A stretch of DNA of 64,000 nucleotides from JAFGRR01 sp964563855 (GCA_964563855.1 CAZLYU010000009.1:1-64000), one strand, 5' to 3'. Counted from the first letter of the stretch, positions 8,465 to 18,196 are shown. Translations and numbers: made by a program. Notes: a model not told the origin generated them from the sequence alone.

Positions 8465-9973
8465 CTACGGATACACCTTGCCCATCATTCGCGCGTAGGG
8501 AATGGTCTCGCGAATGTGCTTCAGGCCGCAGGTCCACGCCAGCGTACGCTCCACGCCGAGGCCGAAGCCGCCGTGCGGAACGCTGCCGTAGCGACGCAGG
8601 TCGATGTACCACGAATAATCTTCTTCGTTCAGATGCTGCATCTTCATGCTCTCGAGCAGCACCTGCAAATCGTCTTCACGCTGCGACCCGCCGATGATCT
8701 CGCCATAGCCCTCGGGCGCCAGCAGATCGAAGTTGTTGACTAGCCGGTAGTCTTCGGCGTTGCGTTTCATGTAAAACGCCTTGCACGCCCGCGGATAGTG
8801 CGTAACGAACACCGGGCGGTCGTGCAGGCGTGCGATGATGGTCTCGTCGGAGCCGCCGAGGTCTTCGCCCCATTTGAAGTTCGCGGCCAGCTCTTTGTGA
8901 TGCGGGATGTTGCGGAGCTCGTCTTCACGCTCTGACAGCTCTTCGCGATGGTCGATCACCTCGGCGGCCAGCTTATCGGCCTGCCACTTCTTCACGCCTG
9001 GCCCGAGGCGTTTGGCTTCCTTCTCGTCGATCATCTGCTTGAGCTCGGCGACGCGCGCGGTCAGTCGCTCGGTGTCGGCGTCGAGCAGTTCGACCACTTT
9101 CTCCGAGTGCAGCAGGTCGGCCGCTTCGCTGTAGGTCAGCCGGTAAAACGGCTTCTGCACCTTCTCGAGCGCGGTCAGGTCGCGGCCGAGCATCTCCAGC
9201 TCGGCGCGGCGGTCTTTCAGTAAACGCTGCACGATGCTCACGATGAAGTCTTCGGCGACCGCGATCACCGCGTCGAGGTCGGCGTAGGCGATCTCCGGCT
9301 CCACCATCCAAAACTCGGTCAGGTGCCGCCGTGTCTTGCTCTTCTCGGCGCGAAACGTCGGGCCGAAGCAATAGACCTTGCGGTGGGCCATGCACGCCGC
9401 TTCGAGATAGAGCTGCCCCGTCTGCGCCAGGTAGATCGGCTCGCCGAAGTAGTCGACCTGAAACAGCGTCTGCGCGCCCTCGCCGGCGGATGGGGCGAAG
9501 ATGGGCGTGTCGATGAGCACGAAGCCGTTGCGATTGAAGAAGCTGCGGATCTCGTCGATCACCGTCGCCCGCACGCGCAGAATCGCCCACTGGCGCTGGC
9601 TGCGGAACCACAGGTGCCGGTGCTTCATGAGGAACTCGACGCCGTGCGCTTTGGGCGTGATCGGGTAGCCGTCAACGTTCTGGACGATGTCGACGTGCGA
9701 CGCGACGAGTTCGTGGCCGCCTTGGGCCCGCTCGTCGGCGCGGCACTCGCCCGTCACGCTGACCGCGGACTCCTGCCCGAGATGCTTGGCGGCGTCGAAC
9801 AGATCGGCGTTCTGGTCGGTCTTCTCGAGCACACACTGACAGACGCCGGTTCCGTCGCGCACGATCAGAAACAGCAGCTTGCCGCTCGAGCGGCTGTTGT
9901 AGAGCCACCCACGCAGGGTCACTTCCTGTCCGACGTGTTCCGAAAGCCGATCAATCGTCGCGTCTGCAGCCAT
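8465..9973 (-). CDS. asnS: Asparaginyl-tRNA synthetase with coiled-coil insertion
   Basis: 502 residues. Charges tRNA-Asn with asparagine in the cytoplasm. The N-terminal OB-fold anticodon domain (VTLRGWLYNSRSSGKLLFLI) is followed by class II motif 2 (FRAEKSKTRRHLTEF, 207-221) and motif 3 (GGFGLGVERTLAW, 468-480). Between about residues 290 and 362 lies an extra Glu/Lys/Leu-rich segment predicted to be a coiled coil (ERLTARVAELKQMIDEKEAK), which makes the protein longer than compact AsnRS of roughly 430-465 residues. Residues near the active site (RAEKSKTRRH, ergo AsnRS not AspRS type by overall similarity) support the Asn assignment. Confidence 0.95.
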   Translation of the reverse strand: MAADATIDRLSEHVGQEVTLRGWLYNSRSSGKLLFLIVRDGTGVCQCVLEKTDQNADLFDAAKHLGQESAVSVTGECRADERAQGGHELVASHVDIVQNVDGYPITPKAHGVEFLMKHRHLWFRSQRQWAILRVRATVIDEIRSFFNRNGFVLIDTPIFAPSAGEGAQTLFQVDYFGEPIYLAQTGQLYLEAACMAHRKVYCFGPTFRAEKSKTRRHLTEFWMVEPEIAYADLDAVIAVAEDFIVSIVQRLLKDRRAELEMLGRDLTALEKVQKPFYRLTYSEAADLLHSEKVVELLDADTERLTARVAELKQMIDEKEAKRLGPGVKKWQADKLAAEVIDHREELSEREDELRNIPHHKELAANFKWGEDLGGSDETIIARLHDRPVFVTHYPRACKAFYMKRNAEDYRLVNNFDLLAPEGYGEIIGGSQREDDLQVLLESMKMQHLNEEDYSWYIDLRRYGSVPHGGFGLGVERTLAWTCGLKHIRETIPYARMMGKVYP

Positions 9974-10121
9974 CTCGCGGCGTCTCCGGTTGGGGGTGCA
10001 CTCGAATCGCGGCCGGAACGCACGGCGGCACGCCGGCGCTCGGTCGTGGGCAGTCTAAGCGGGCGTGTGGCCGAAGGCGACGCAGGCGTGGGAGCCGGTG
10101 ATGAAGTGAGCGCGGCTAGTG

Positions 10122-11279
10122 CTACCGTCGCAGCACGAACACCGGATTGATGACGCTGTTCTTGTTCTTGTTCATGAACTGCACGTCGACCGTCACCTCG
10201 TCTTCGGGCAGGTCGGTCGGCAGCAGAGCGGTCAGCCGGTAGCCGTCGGCGCCGGCGTCTTCGAATTCATGCGGCGACAACACGCCGTTGATCCGCACCG
10301 CGACGGTGTCGCTGAGAATCATCTGCCGCTCGGCGCCCCAACTGCCACGGGCGCGCAACCCGTCGTCGAGTTCAAACAGTACGGCGTTGGCGTCGTCAGA
10401 GAGCACGCCATCCGCCGGTTCGACCAGCGTCGCGCGTGGCAAACCCGAAGCGGCGTAGCGGGCGAGTCCGACAAACAGCGCGTACGCTTCTCGCAGGTTG
10501 TACTCGGGGTCACGCAGACGCTGCTCCTCTTCCGGATTTGAGAAAAACGATGACTCGGTGAGTGCGGCGGTCGTGTCGGCGTAACGCAGCACGCCGAAAC
10601 CCGACGCGTACATCAACTGGTCGCTCTTCAGCGGCACATCAGTGATTTCGCTGAGCGCGAAGTGATCGTGCAGCCCCTCACTCAGATAGCGCGCGAGGTC
10701 GAGATTGCTGGGGCGAAAGTCGACCCCTGCGTGATACCAGACGGTCGTGAAGTTCGCCGACGCGCGACTCGAAGCGTTGTGATGCAACGAGATGAAGATG
10801 TCGGCGTCCCAGTTGTCGGCCGTATCGGCGCGGGCTTCCAGCGACAGATCGGTGTCGCCAGTGCGCGTGAGCTTCACTCGCGCACCGACGACTTCGAGGA
10901 AGTCGCGCAGATAGGCGGCGACGCGTAGATTCATCTCCGCTTCGCGTACGCCGGTGGGGCCGCGCTTGAACGCTCGCTTGTGTGCGTCGCCGCCGTGCCC
11001 GGGATCGAGGCAGATGCGGACGCCTTCGAGGAACTTGGCGTAGAGCGGAATGGGGTATTCGTCCGTTCCGATGCGCGTCAGGGCGTAGTCGGCAGGCGCG
11101 GGGTGCAGCGTGTTGACCGACAGCATCGGGTCGGTCGGGTCGGTGTCGGCGCCGTCGCGCGCGGCGCGTTCGTCCGGCTGTTCGAGTCGGGCTTCGTTTT
11201 GCGGTGGTGCGGTCTCGCAACTGGTCAAGACCGCGAGTCCGAGGGCGCTGGTGAGAAGCAAGAGTCCGAAAATGCGCAT
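10122..11279 (-). CDS. N-acetylmuramoyl-L-alanine amidase, lipoprotein
   Basis: 385 residues. The N-terminus MRIFGLLLLTSALGLAVLTS followed by Cys21 is a lipoprotein signal with an L-T-S-C lipobox. Amidase_3 family motifs follow: ICLDPGHGGD (His near 96, zinc ligand), GVREAEMNLRVAAYL (zinc Glu) and DIFISLHHNAS (second His). It should cut the bond between N-acetylmuramic acid and the stem peptide of peptidoglycan. The C-terminal 100 residues (VEPADGVLSDDANAVLFELD) look like a beta-sandwich accessory domain. It is divergent from murQ, whose substrate derives from peptidoglycan breakdown, so the two are probably functionally linked. Confidence 0.9.
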   Translation of the reverse strand: MRIFGLLLLTSALGLAVLTSCETAPPQNEARLEQPDERAARDGADTDPTDPMLSVNTLHPAPADYALTRIGTDEYPIPLYAKFLEGVRICLDPGHGGDAHKRAFKRGPTGVREAEMNLRVAAYLRDFLEVVGARVKLTRTGDTDLSLEARADTADNWDADIFISLHHNASSRASANFTTVWYHAGVDFRPSNLDLARYLSEGLHDHFALSEITDVPLKSDQLMYASGFGVLRYADTTAALTESSFFSNPEEEQRLRDPEYNLREAYALFVGLARYAASGLPRATLVEPADGVLSDDANAVLFELDDGLRARGSWGAERQMILSDTVAVRINGVLSPHEFEDAGADGYRLTALLPTDLPEDEVTVDVQFMNKNKNSVINPVFVLRR

Positions 11280-11520
11280 ACGGCCGCCTGACGAGTTCGA
11301 ATGGTGAACGACTGTCGCGGCCCACGCCGCTTGACGCCTGAGCTTAGCCGTCCAGGCGACGGGATCACAAGCATTTGCCGTACGTCGGGTGATCGGTCAG
11401 ACTGCGGCCCGGCGTGAAAGGGCGGCCTCATCAACGCCCACACGTTCAACGCCCGCGTTCCACACCATGCGGTTGAACGCAGCCTGACGAGTCTCGCTCT
11501 CATCCGGAGCCGATATTCTC

Positions 11521-12438
11521 ATGCAGGATCGTGGCCGTCTCATGACCGAGTTGCGCAATGACGCGTCGCAGCGTATGGACCGCGTGTCCATCGCGGAGGC
11601 CGTTGCGATCATGAACGCCGAAGACGCCCAGATCGCCGCTCGCGTGGCCGACGCGCAGGCCGACATCACGGCCGCGATCGAGCTCGTGGTGGCGGCGTTT
11701 CGGGCCGGGGGGCGGTTGATCTACGTGGGGGCGGGCACCAGCGGCCGGCTGGGCGTGCTCGATGCGTCTGAATGCCCGCCAACGTTCCTCTCCGACCCGC
11801 GCATGGTGCAGGGGATCATCGCGGGCGGATACGACGCGCTGCGTCAAGCGATCGAAGGCGCCGAAGACCACGCGGAAGACGGCGCTCGCGACATCGACCA
11901 GTTCGAGCCGGGGCCGAACGACGTCGTATTCGGGATCACGACCGGCGGCACTACGCCTTACGTTCACGGCGCGGTGAACCGGGCGAAGGAGCGGGGCGCG
12001 AAGACGGTGTTCTTCGCCTGCGTCCTGAAAGAGCACGTGCCCGATAACGCCGACGTGTCGATCCGCGTGCTGGTCGGCCCCGAAGTCGTCACCGGCAGCA
12101 CCCGTCTCAAGGCCGGCACCGCCACGAAACTCGTGCTGAACATGGTGACCACGATCGCGATGGTGCAGGTGGGCAAGGTCTATCAGAACCTGATGGTCGA
12201 TGTTGACACCACCAAGAACACCAAACTAGTCGACCGCGGCGCCCGCATGATCATGACCGTTACGGGCATCGAGCGTGACGCAGCGCTCGAGCTGCTGAAG
12301 GCGAGCGGGGGGCACGTGAAGACCGCGCTCGTGATGCACGCGCGGGGGGTCGGGCCGGATGCGGCGCGGTCCCTGCTTGGCGAAGCCGACGGCAAACTCG
12401 CGACGATCCTCGAACCAGCCGAAGGAGCCCAAGCGTGA
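11521..12438 (+). CDS. murQ: N-acetylmuramic acid 6-phosphate etherase
   Basis: 305 residues. The SIS-domain signature GAGTSGRLGVLDASECPPTF is the MurQ hallmark; TRLKAGTATKLVLNMVTT and NLMVDVDTTKNTKLVDR are also conserved. The enzyme removes lactate from MurNAc-6-phosphate giving GlcNAc-6-phosphate, which the NagB-type enzyme nearby could process after deacetylation. ATG 11521 is taken as start; ATG 11542 is an alternative. The last codons overlap the symporter start (GTGA at 12435-12438), showing translational coupling. Its presence argues for muramic acid recycling and hence peptidoglycan in this organism. Confidence 0.95.
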   Translation: MQDRGRLMTELRNDASQRMDRVSIAEAVAIMNAEDAQIAARVADAQADITAAIELVVAAFRAGGRLIYVGAGTSGRLGVLDASECPPTFLSDPRMVQGIIAGGYDALRQAIEGAEDHAEDGARDIDQFEPGPNDVVFGITTGGTTPYVHGAVNRAKERGAKTVFFACVLKEHVPDNADVSIRVLVGPEVVTGSTRLKAGTATKLVLNMVTTIAMVQVGKVYQNLMVDVDTTKNTKLVDRGARMIMTVTGIERDAALELLKASGGHVKTALVMHARGVGPDAARSLLGEADGKLATILEPAEGAQA

Positions 12439-14417
12439 GCGACCCGCTGCTGGCGGCTTCCCTGAGTGCACAGTTCACGTGGATCGATTGGGCGATCGTG
12501 GTCGCGTACCTGGCGTTCACGACCTGGCTCGGCACAGCGCTCGCCGGCAAGCAAGCCACCATCCGCGACTTCTTTCTCGGCGGCCGCAAGCTGCCATGGT
12601 ACGCCGTCAGCGCGTCGATCATCGCCACGGAGATCAGCGCGGTCACGTTCGTGGTCGTGCCGTTCATCGTCTTTCGCCCTGGCGGCGACATGACGTATCT
12701 GCAGCTTGGCGTCATTGGGACATTGCTGGCGCGCATCATCGTCGGCTACGTGCTGGTGCCGGCGTACTACAAGCGCGAGATCTACAGCCCGTACGACTAC
12801 ATGGGGAATCAGCTCGGCGGCAACGTTCGCGGTATGACGACGGTCTTGTTCGCGGTCGGTCAGATGTTGGCGCAATCGGCCCGCGTATACCTCACCGCCG
12901 TGATCCTCAACATCGTGCTGCGCGACCAGATGAACTGGCTATCGGAGCAACTGGCCATCGGCTCGTTTGTCATCACGCCACTGGCCTGGTCGATCGTCGC
13001 GATCACCCTCGTCGCGGTGCTTTGGACGTATATCGGCGGCATCGCGACAGTGATCTGGACCGACGCGATTCTGTTCCTGGTGTTTCTCGCCGGCGCCGTG
13101 GTGGCGCTGGTTGCGGTCTGCCTGGATTTGCCGGGCGGATTCGGCGAGCTCGTGAGGACGGGTTGGAATGCAAAAGAGTCGGGGCCGTGGGGCAAGTTTA
13201 CGTTTTTCAACTTCGACCCGGCGCCCTGGGAGGCCTACACGATTTGGACCGCCGCCATCGCTTCGACCTGGGGCGGGATCTACGCTTACGGCACCGACCA
13301 GTTGCTGGCGCAACGCATGTTCTGCTGCAAGAACGAGCGCGCCGCGCGACTGGCGATCATCTCCAGCACCGCGAGTCAGGTGGTCACCTTCACGGTCGCG
13401 CTGGTCGGCGTCGGACTGTTCGCCTACTACAAGCAGCCGGCGACTCCAGAGCAAACGGCGGCGTGGGGCGATGCGGTGAGCGCTGATTTCCCGCGACTCG
13501 GCGGCGAGGCTTATCGACTCGTCGAAGGTGATCCGGAGGCCGGCGTCGAGGGGAAGGGCGATCGCATCTTTCCGATCTTCATTGTCGAGGGCATTCCGCA
13601 AGGCTTCAGCGGTCTGATCATCGCCGGCATTTTCGCCGCCGCCGTCTCGAGCATGACCAGCATTCTCGCGGCGCTCAGTCAGACGACGATGTCGGCGTTT
13701 TACATTCCGCTGCGGCGTCGTGCTCAGCGGCGCGGCGAGAACGGAACGCCGCCGCCGACTTCCGATGCGGCCGACGATGACCATTCACCCGCTGAAGCGC
13801 GGCACATGGTGGTGGTCGGGCGTTCGCTCGTGCTGATCTGGGGCGTCGGTCTGGCGGGGATGGCGTTCCTGGCACAGGCCGCAGCCGCCTACTATCCCTC
13901 GATTCTCGATCTCGCGTTGGCGATGGCCGGGTACGCCGGCGGCGCGTTGCTCGCCGGCTTCATGCTCGGCTTCCTGCCGCTGAAGGTCGACGGGCGCGGC
14001 TTCATGTACTCGGCCCCGCTCTCGGTGCTGTGTGTTTTTGCGATGCTGTGGCGCGCTCCGGCGGCTCCGTGGGCCTTCTGGGTGTGTGTGGTTGGCGGCG
14101 CAATCCTGTTGATCGCTTGGCTCGTATCGGTTGCGTCGGAATCGTGGGAGCAGGCGCGACGGGCTGTTCTTCCCCCAGCGCTCCAGACCGTCGTCCTGGG
14201 ACTCGGTGTAGCGATGCTGATCGTGCTAAACCTCTACGGCTACTGGGAGGTCGAGCAACCCGACGGCTCGACGGCCACGAAAGTCATCGCGTGGCCGTGG
14301 ATGGCGCCGATTGGCTCGACGATCGCGTTCGTCTGGGGCTACCTGCTCGCGCGGCGCAAGCCCGACGCGACGGCGACTCACGCACGTGCCGAGGGCGCTG
14401 CGTCTCCCGTAGCATGA
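12435..14417 (+). CDS. Sodium:solute symporter (SSS family), coupled to murQ
   Basis: 660 residues, GTG start overlapping the murQ stop by four bases. Contains about 13 hydrophobic helices starting with WAIVVAYLAFTTWLGTALAG, and the SSS family core: FFLGGRKLPWYAVSASIIAT, TYIGGIATVIWTDAI, and GLIIAGIFAAAVSSMTSILA with the Na-site region. Inner-membrane Na+-driven uptake of a small solute; the coupling to murQ suggests a MurNAc, anhydro-MurNAc or related amino sugar, but SSS substrates cannot be read from sequence. A polar loop of about 60 residues (DAVSADFPRL... to GDRIFPIFI) sits between helices. Confidence 0.9.
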   Translation: MSDPLLAASLSAQFTWIDWAIVVAYLAFTTWLGTALAGKQATIRDFFLGGRKLPWYAVSASIIATEISAVTFVVVPFIVFRPGGDMTYLQLGVIGTLLARIIVGYVLVPAYYKREIYSPYDYMGNQLGGNVRGMTTVLFAVGQMLAQSARVYLTAVILNIVLRDQMNWLSEQLAIGSFVITPLAWSIVAITLVAVLWTYIGGIATVIWTDAILFLVFLAGAVVALVAVCLDLPGGFGELVRTGWNAKESGPWGKFTFFNFDPAPWEAYTIWTAAIASTWGGIYAYGTDQLLAQRMFCCKNERAARLAIISSTASQVVTFTVALVGVGLFAYYKQPATPEQTAAWGDAVSADFPRLGGEAYRLVEGDPEAGVEGKGDRIFPIFIVEGIPQGFSGLIIAGIFAAAVSSMTSILAALSQTTMSAFYIPLRRRAQRRGENGTPPPTSDAADDDHSPAEARHMVVVGRSLVLIWGVGLAGMAFLAQAAAAYYPSILDLALAMAGYAGGALLAGFMLGFLPLKVDGRGFMYSAPLSVLCVFAMLWRAPAAPWAFWVCVVGGAILLIAWLVSVASESWEQARRAVLPPALQTVVLGLGVAMLIVLNLYGYWEVEQPDGSTATKVIAWPWMAPIGSTIAFVWGYLLARRKPDATATHARAEGAASPVA

Positions 14418-14819
14418 TCGCGGATGCTCCAGCGGCGACGGGATTCCGTCACGCTTTCCGCAGCCGGTGGTTGACCCTGCCGGGTTGCGAATTACGCTCA
14501 ATCATTGAACAAAGGCGTGCGACGCCAGCGAGGCTCGCCCGCCGCAAGCTGCGACGGAATGTGTTGCTCGGCGTCATTCATTGTTTTTATCCCGCCGATT
14601 CGTCGCCCGCCGACTCACCGGCGATGCAGGACGACTGCGTCAGCCGGCCGACTTTTTGCACCCCTGTCGGCGGCCCCACGAATCCCCCACATTCGGAAAT
14701 TCCCTGCTACGATGCCGCGCTTCGAGCGTATCGCATGAGTAGCGACGGAGCGTAGCCGCGACGCGTCGGTGCGATTCGGTCAGCGTCGCAGCGTCGAGAG
14801 TGCATGCGGAGGTGCCAAC
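14418..14819. other. Intergenic region upstream of pilM
   Basis: 402 bases without a supportable gene. It holds a small GGCGT-GCG-ACGCC hairpin near 14514 that might end the murQ-symporter transcript, and an extended -10-like element TGCTACGAT at 14705-14713 about 105 bases before the pilM start, without a convincing -35. Nothing else was recognised on either strand. Confidence 0.4.
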
Positions 14820-16781
14820 ATGGCGGCAAACACGGTCTGGGGCATTGAGATCGGCCAATGCGCGCTGAAGGCGGTGCGCTGTCGCGCCGCTGAGGACGGC
14901 AAGGTCGAGGTGCTCGGCTTCGACGTGATCGAACACGACAAGATTCTGTCGCAACCCGACGCCGACGCCGACGCGCTCATCAGCGACGCGATGGAGAAGT
15001 TCGCCGAGCGCAATGAGTGGCAGAAAGACCGCATCGTGCTCGGCGTTCCGGGGCAACTCACGTTCGCGCGGTTCACGCGGCTGCCGCCGGTCGATCAGAA
15101 GAAGATCGCCAGCATCGTCGGTTACGAAGCCGGACAGCAGATCCCGTTCGCGATCGAGGATGTTGTTTGGGACTACACGGTTTTCTCCGATACCGATTCG
15201 CCGGAGACCGAGGTCGGCATCTTCGCGATGCGGAAGGACCTCGTTCGCAAATACATCGACTACCTCACGCGACATCGCGTCAACCCGGTTTTGATTCAGA
15301 CCATCCCATCGGCGCTCTACAACTTCGCGCACTTCGAAATGGCGCCGAAGGAGGACGATCAGGCGGTCGTGGTGATCGACGTGGGGGCGCAGAACACGGA
15401 TCTGGTCGTCGTCGAGCGCAACGGCGCCTGGACGCGCAATATTCCGCTCGGCGGAAACAACTTCACCGATGCGCTCACCAAGTCGTTCAAACTCAGCTTC
15501 AGCAAGGCTGAGGAGCTCAAGCGACAGGCGGCGAGCCACAAGTACGCCCGTCAGATTTTCCAGGCGATGCGTCCGGTCTTCGCCGACCTGGTCGCTGAGA
15601 TTCAGCGCTCGCTCGGCTTCTACAGTTCGACGCACCGCGACGTCGAGATTACGCGGGTGATGGTGATGGGCAACGCGTTTCGCTTGCCCGGGCTGCAGAA
15701 GTATCTCGAGACGAACCTGACGATCGGCTCCGGCGTGGGCAAGCTCGACAGCTTCGAGACGCTGGCGCCCAGCGAAGCCACGCAAGCGGAGCAATTCAAA
15801 GACAATCTCCTGACTTTTGGCAGTGCGTACGGGCTGGCGCTGCAGGGGCTCGGCCTGGGCAAGATCGAAGCCAACCTGCTTCCGCCGGATATGGCCCGCG
15901 TCTTGACGTGGAAACGAAAGACGCCTTACTGGATTGGCGTCGCCGCGGTGCTGGTGTTTGCCGCGATCGCGCCGTGGAGCCGCAATGCGATGGATAGCGC
16001 CGCTTTCGCGGCCGAGACCGATCCGGCGCGGACGCAGGCGCAGCAAATCGTGCGTACGGCGGAGCAAAACCAGCGAGCGCTGCAGAGCGCGACGAAAGAC
16101 CCGGAGGTGGTCGCCGCCGACGTCAACCGAATTTTGGAATTGCGTGATCAGAATCAACTTATTCCGCGGATCATCGCGCTCGTGCATCAGTCGTTGCCCG
16201 AGGTTGATCCGCGTCTGGCCAGCCCGCGCAATCGGGCCGCGCTGCAACAAGAGCTGCGCATGAATCCGAACTTGCGGGACCGTACGCAGCGCGGGCTCAT
16301 GTTTATCGATGACCTTGATATCACCTATCACCCCAATCTCGAGAGCTACGTTCCCGCAGACCGGAGCAGCGGGGGCGGCCGGGGACGCGACCGCGGCCAA
16401 TCCGTAGCGGCTGCCGGCGGTGAGGGCGGCGGCTTCTATGTCGAGTTGAGCGGCCGTCTGCTGTGGGGACGCGAACCGTACGAACCGGTGCAGTTCATTG
16501 AGAACCGCGTGTACAAGAATCTTCAGGACTTCGGACGTCAGCCGGGGCTCGGGTTTTACGTGCTCACGGACGACGGGCCGCGGCAGCGGTTTTTTGAGAG
16601 TCCCCGCGTGAACCGGTACACCGATCGACGCGACGAGAATCGTCGCGGCGGTGACGACGGCCCGCCCATCGATCCCATGACCGGCGAGAGCATGGAATAT
16701 GACTGGGCGTATGAGTTCAGCTTTCGGGTCAAGCTCGGTGATCCGCCGCCGGTCGTCGAAACGGAGACCGGCGACGCCTGA
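14820..16781 (+). CDS. pilM: PilM-PilN-like fusion, type IV pilus / secretion platform ATPase-fold protein
   Basis: 653 residues from ATG 14820, with GGAGG at 14808-14812. Residues 1-345 are PilM, an actin/FtsA-fold protein: VWGIEIGQCALKAVR, VLGVPGQLTFARFTRLPP, VVVIDVGAQNTDLVVVE, IQRSLGFYSS, VMVMGNAFRLPGLQKYL. From residue 350 the sequence turns into a PilN-like start, ANLLPPDMARVL then a transmembrane helix at about 370-385 (YWIGVAAVLVFAAIAPW) and a coiled-coil/periplasmic part. In standard pili PilM is cytoplasmic and binds the NLLP-type tail of a separate PilN, so this looks like a fusion of both. Residues about 515-530 form a Gly/Arg/Asp linker. It heads a three-gene cluster with 16805 and 18197. 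Confidence 0.82.
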   Translation: MAANTVWGIEIGQCALKAVRCRAAEDGKVEVLGFDVIEHDKILSQPDADADALISDAMEKFAERNEWQKDRIVLGVPGQLTFARFTRLPPVDQKKIASIVGYEAGQQIPFAIEDVVWDYTVFSDTDSPETEVGIFAMRKDLVRKYIDYLTRHRVNPVLIQTIPSALYNFAHFEMAPKEDDQAVVVIDVGAQNTDLVVVERNGAWTRNIPLGGNNFTDALTKSFKLSFSKAEELKRQAASHKYARQIFQAMRPVFADLVAEIQRSLGFYSSTHRDVEITRVMVMGNAFRLPGLQKYLETNLTIGSGVGKLDSFETLAPSEATQAEQFKDNLLTFGSAYGLALQGLGLGKIEANLLPPDMARVLTWKRKTPYWIGVAAVLVFAAIAPWSRNAMDSAAFAAETDPARTQAQQIVRTAEQNQRALQSATKDPEVVAADVNRILELRDQNQLIPRIIALVHQSLPEVDPRLASPRNRAALQQELRMNPNLRDRTQRGLMFIDDLDITYHPNLESYVPADRSSGGGRGRDRGQSVAAAGGEGGGFYVELSGRLLWGREPYEPVQFIENRVYKNLQDFGRQPGLGFYVLTDDGPRQRFFESPRVNRYTDRRDENRRGGDDGPPIDPMTGESMEYDWAYEFSFRVKLGDPPPVVETETGDA

Positions 16782-16804
16782 TCCCTGTCAGCAGGAGCCT
16801 ATCC

Positions 16805-18178
16805 ATGGTCGGCAAGATACTAGACTTCGTTCGCACGTACGCCTTGTCGCTGGCGGCGGGCGTGGTGGCGCTGGCGGCGGCCGCGTTCGCCGTGCTCGGG
16901 ATGTCGGACGACAGTGTCATGACCGAACTCGAGCAGCGCAAGCAACGGGGCTCGCGCATCGACGGCATGATTCGCAACGCCACCAACCCCACGGTGATCG
17001 CCGCGGCGGAGGCGCGGGGTGAGCGACTCGAAGCGGAAGTCGCGGAAGCACTGCAGCGGGCGCGCGAGATGAATGCGGCCGAACCGCTGATCGCGGGCGT
17101 GTTGCCGCGTCCGGCGACCATGGCCAAGCCGTACGAGTTTCGCAGCGCCTATGAGCAGGCGCTGCGGCGGCTGCCGAATCGACTGCAAGCCGGTCCACTG
17201 CCCACCGATGACGACATTCTCGCCGAGCGCAACAACATCGAGCAGTTGCAGCAACGCGAGGCGGAAGTCGAGGCGGCCAATCAGGCCACATTCTTCGGGA
17301 TGGGCGGAACCGACCCTGCGAACGACGCCGCGGCCGCTCCGGAAATGTCCGCCGACCCGATGGCCGGGGAACGCGAGCGCGACCGCGGCCGTGATCGTCC
17401 CCGGGGTCGCGAGCGCCGCGCCGCGGCTCCGCGCGCCGGGCCCGACGAAGCCACGCCCGGAGATCCCAACTCCGACCCCGAGTTGCGCGCCGCGATCAAC
17501 CGCGCGCGGGAGATCCGCGTCTATGCCGATTTGAACAGTTGGCACGTGGTCGACGTCTTTTCGACATCGACGGCGCCTGACATTCGCGATATCTGGTTCG
17601 CGCAGATGTCGTTCTGGATCCAGACCGATCTGGTCGATGCATTCGCCGAGCTCAACGAGCGCTTCGCGCAGCAGAGCCCCGGCGCCGCGAACGTCGAAGA
17701 GATGCCGATCAAACGAATCGAAAGCATCGTGATCGACGCTTACCGGCTGACGAATGATTCGCTCGCGTTTCCCCCGCCGATGGATCCCAGCGCGATGCGG
17801 AGCGAGCGTGAGCCGGGTCAGAGCGGCCGCGGCGGTAGTCGACAACGCGACACGACGGCTTCAGCCGATGCTTCTTACACGGGCCGCACGTCGAACGATC
17901 TCTACGACGTGATCACGTTCAAGCTCACGCTGTGGGTCGATCAGCGCGAGATTTTGAAAGTGATCGACGCCGTGACGCGGGCGAATTTCTACCAGGTGGT
18001 GGGCGTCGAGTACGCGGCGGCGACCCCCGAGAGCCCGCTGTATCTCTTTGGCTCGGCGCCGGTGGTCCGGCTCGAGCTGCAATGCGAAGGCTACTTCCTG
18101 CGAAGTGCATTCAAGCAGTGGATGCCCCCGGCGGTCGCGGAGGAGTTGGGGATTCAGCCGGATGTCGGCCAGGGTTAG
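16805..18178 (+). CDS. Membrane-anchored PilO-position protein with Arg/Glu/Asp-rich linker
   Basis: 457 residues, 23 bases after the pilM stop. One transmembrane helix near the N-terminus (YALSLAAGVVALAAAAFAVL) precedes a helical, Glu/Arg-rich periplasmic stretch, then a low-complexity linker (GERERDRGRDRPRGRERR, about residues 197-215) and a C-terminal alpha/beta domain (ITFKLTLWVDQREILKVIDA). The bitopic topology and position after a PilM/PilN protein recall PilO, which pairs with PilN in the inner membrane, but the sequence itself was not recognised as PilO. Conserved hypothetical, probable part of a pilus or type II secretion-like machine. Confidence 0.7.
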   Translation: MVGKILDFVRTYALSLAAGVVALAAAAFAVLGMSDDSVMTELEQRKQRGSRIDGMIRNATNPTVIAAAEARGERLEAEVAEALQRAREMNAAEPLIAGVLPRPATMAKPYEFRSAYEQALRRLPNRLQAGPLPTDDDILAERNNIEQLQQREAEVEAANQATFFGMGGTDPANDAAAAPEMSADPMAGERERDRGRDRPRGRERRAAAPRAGPDEATPGDPNSDPELRAAINRAREIRVYADLNSWHVVDVFSTSTAPDIRDIWFAQMSFWIQTDLVDAFAELNERFAQQSPGAANVEEMPIKRIESIVIDAYRLTNDSLAFPPPMDPSAMRSEREPGQSGRGGSRQRDTTASADASYTGRTSNDLYDVITFKLTLWVDQREILKVIDAVTRANFYQVVGVEYAAATPESPLYLFGSAPVVRLELQCEGYFLRSAFKQWMPPAVAEELGIQPDVGQG

Positions 18179-18196
18179 CGAGCGAGGAGCCGATCG

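Noticed and set aside
14640..16400. 586-codon antisense frame over pilM
   Set aside because: Antisense shadow; pilM on the plus strand has full family motifs and a ribosome site.
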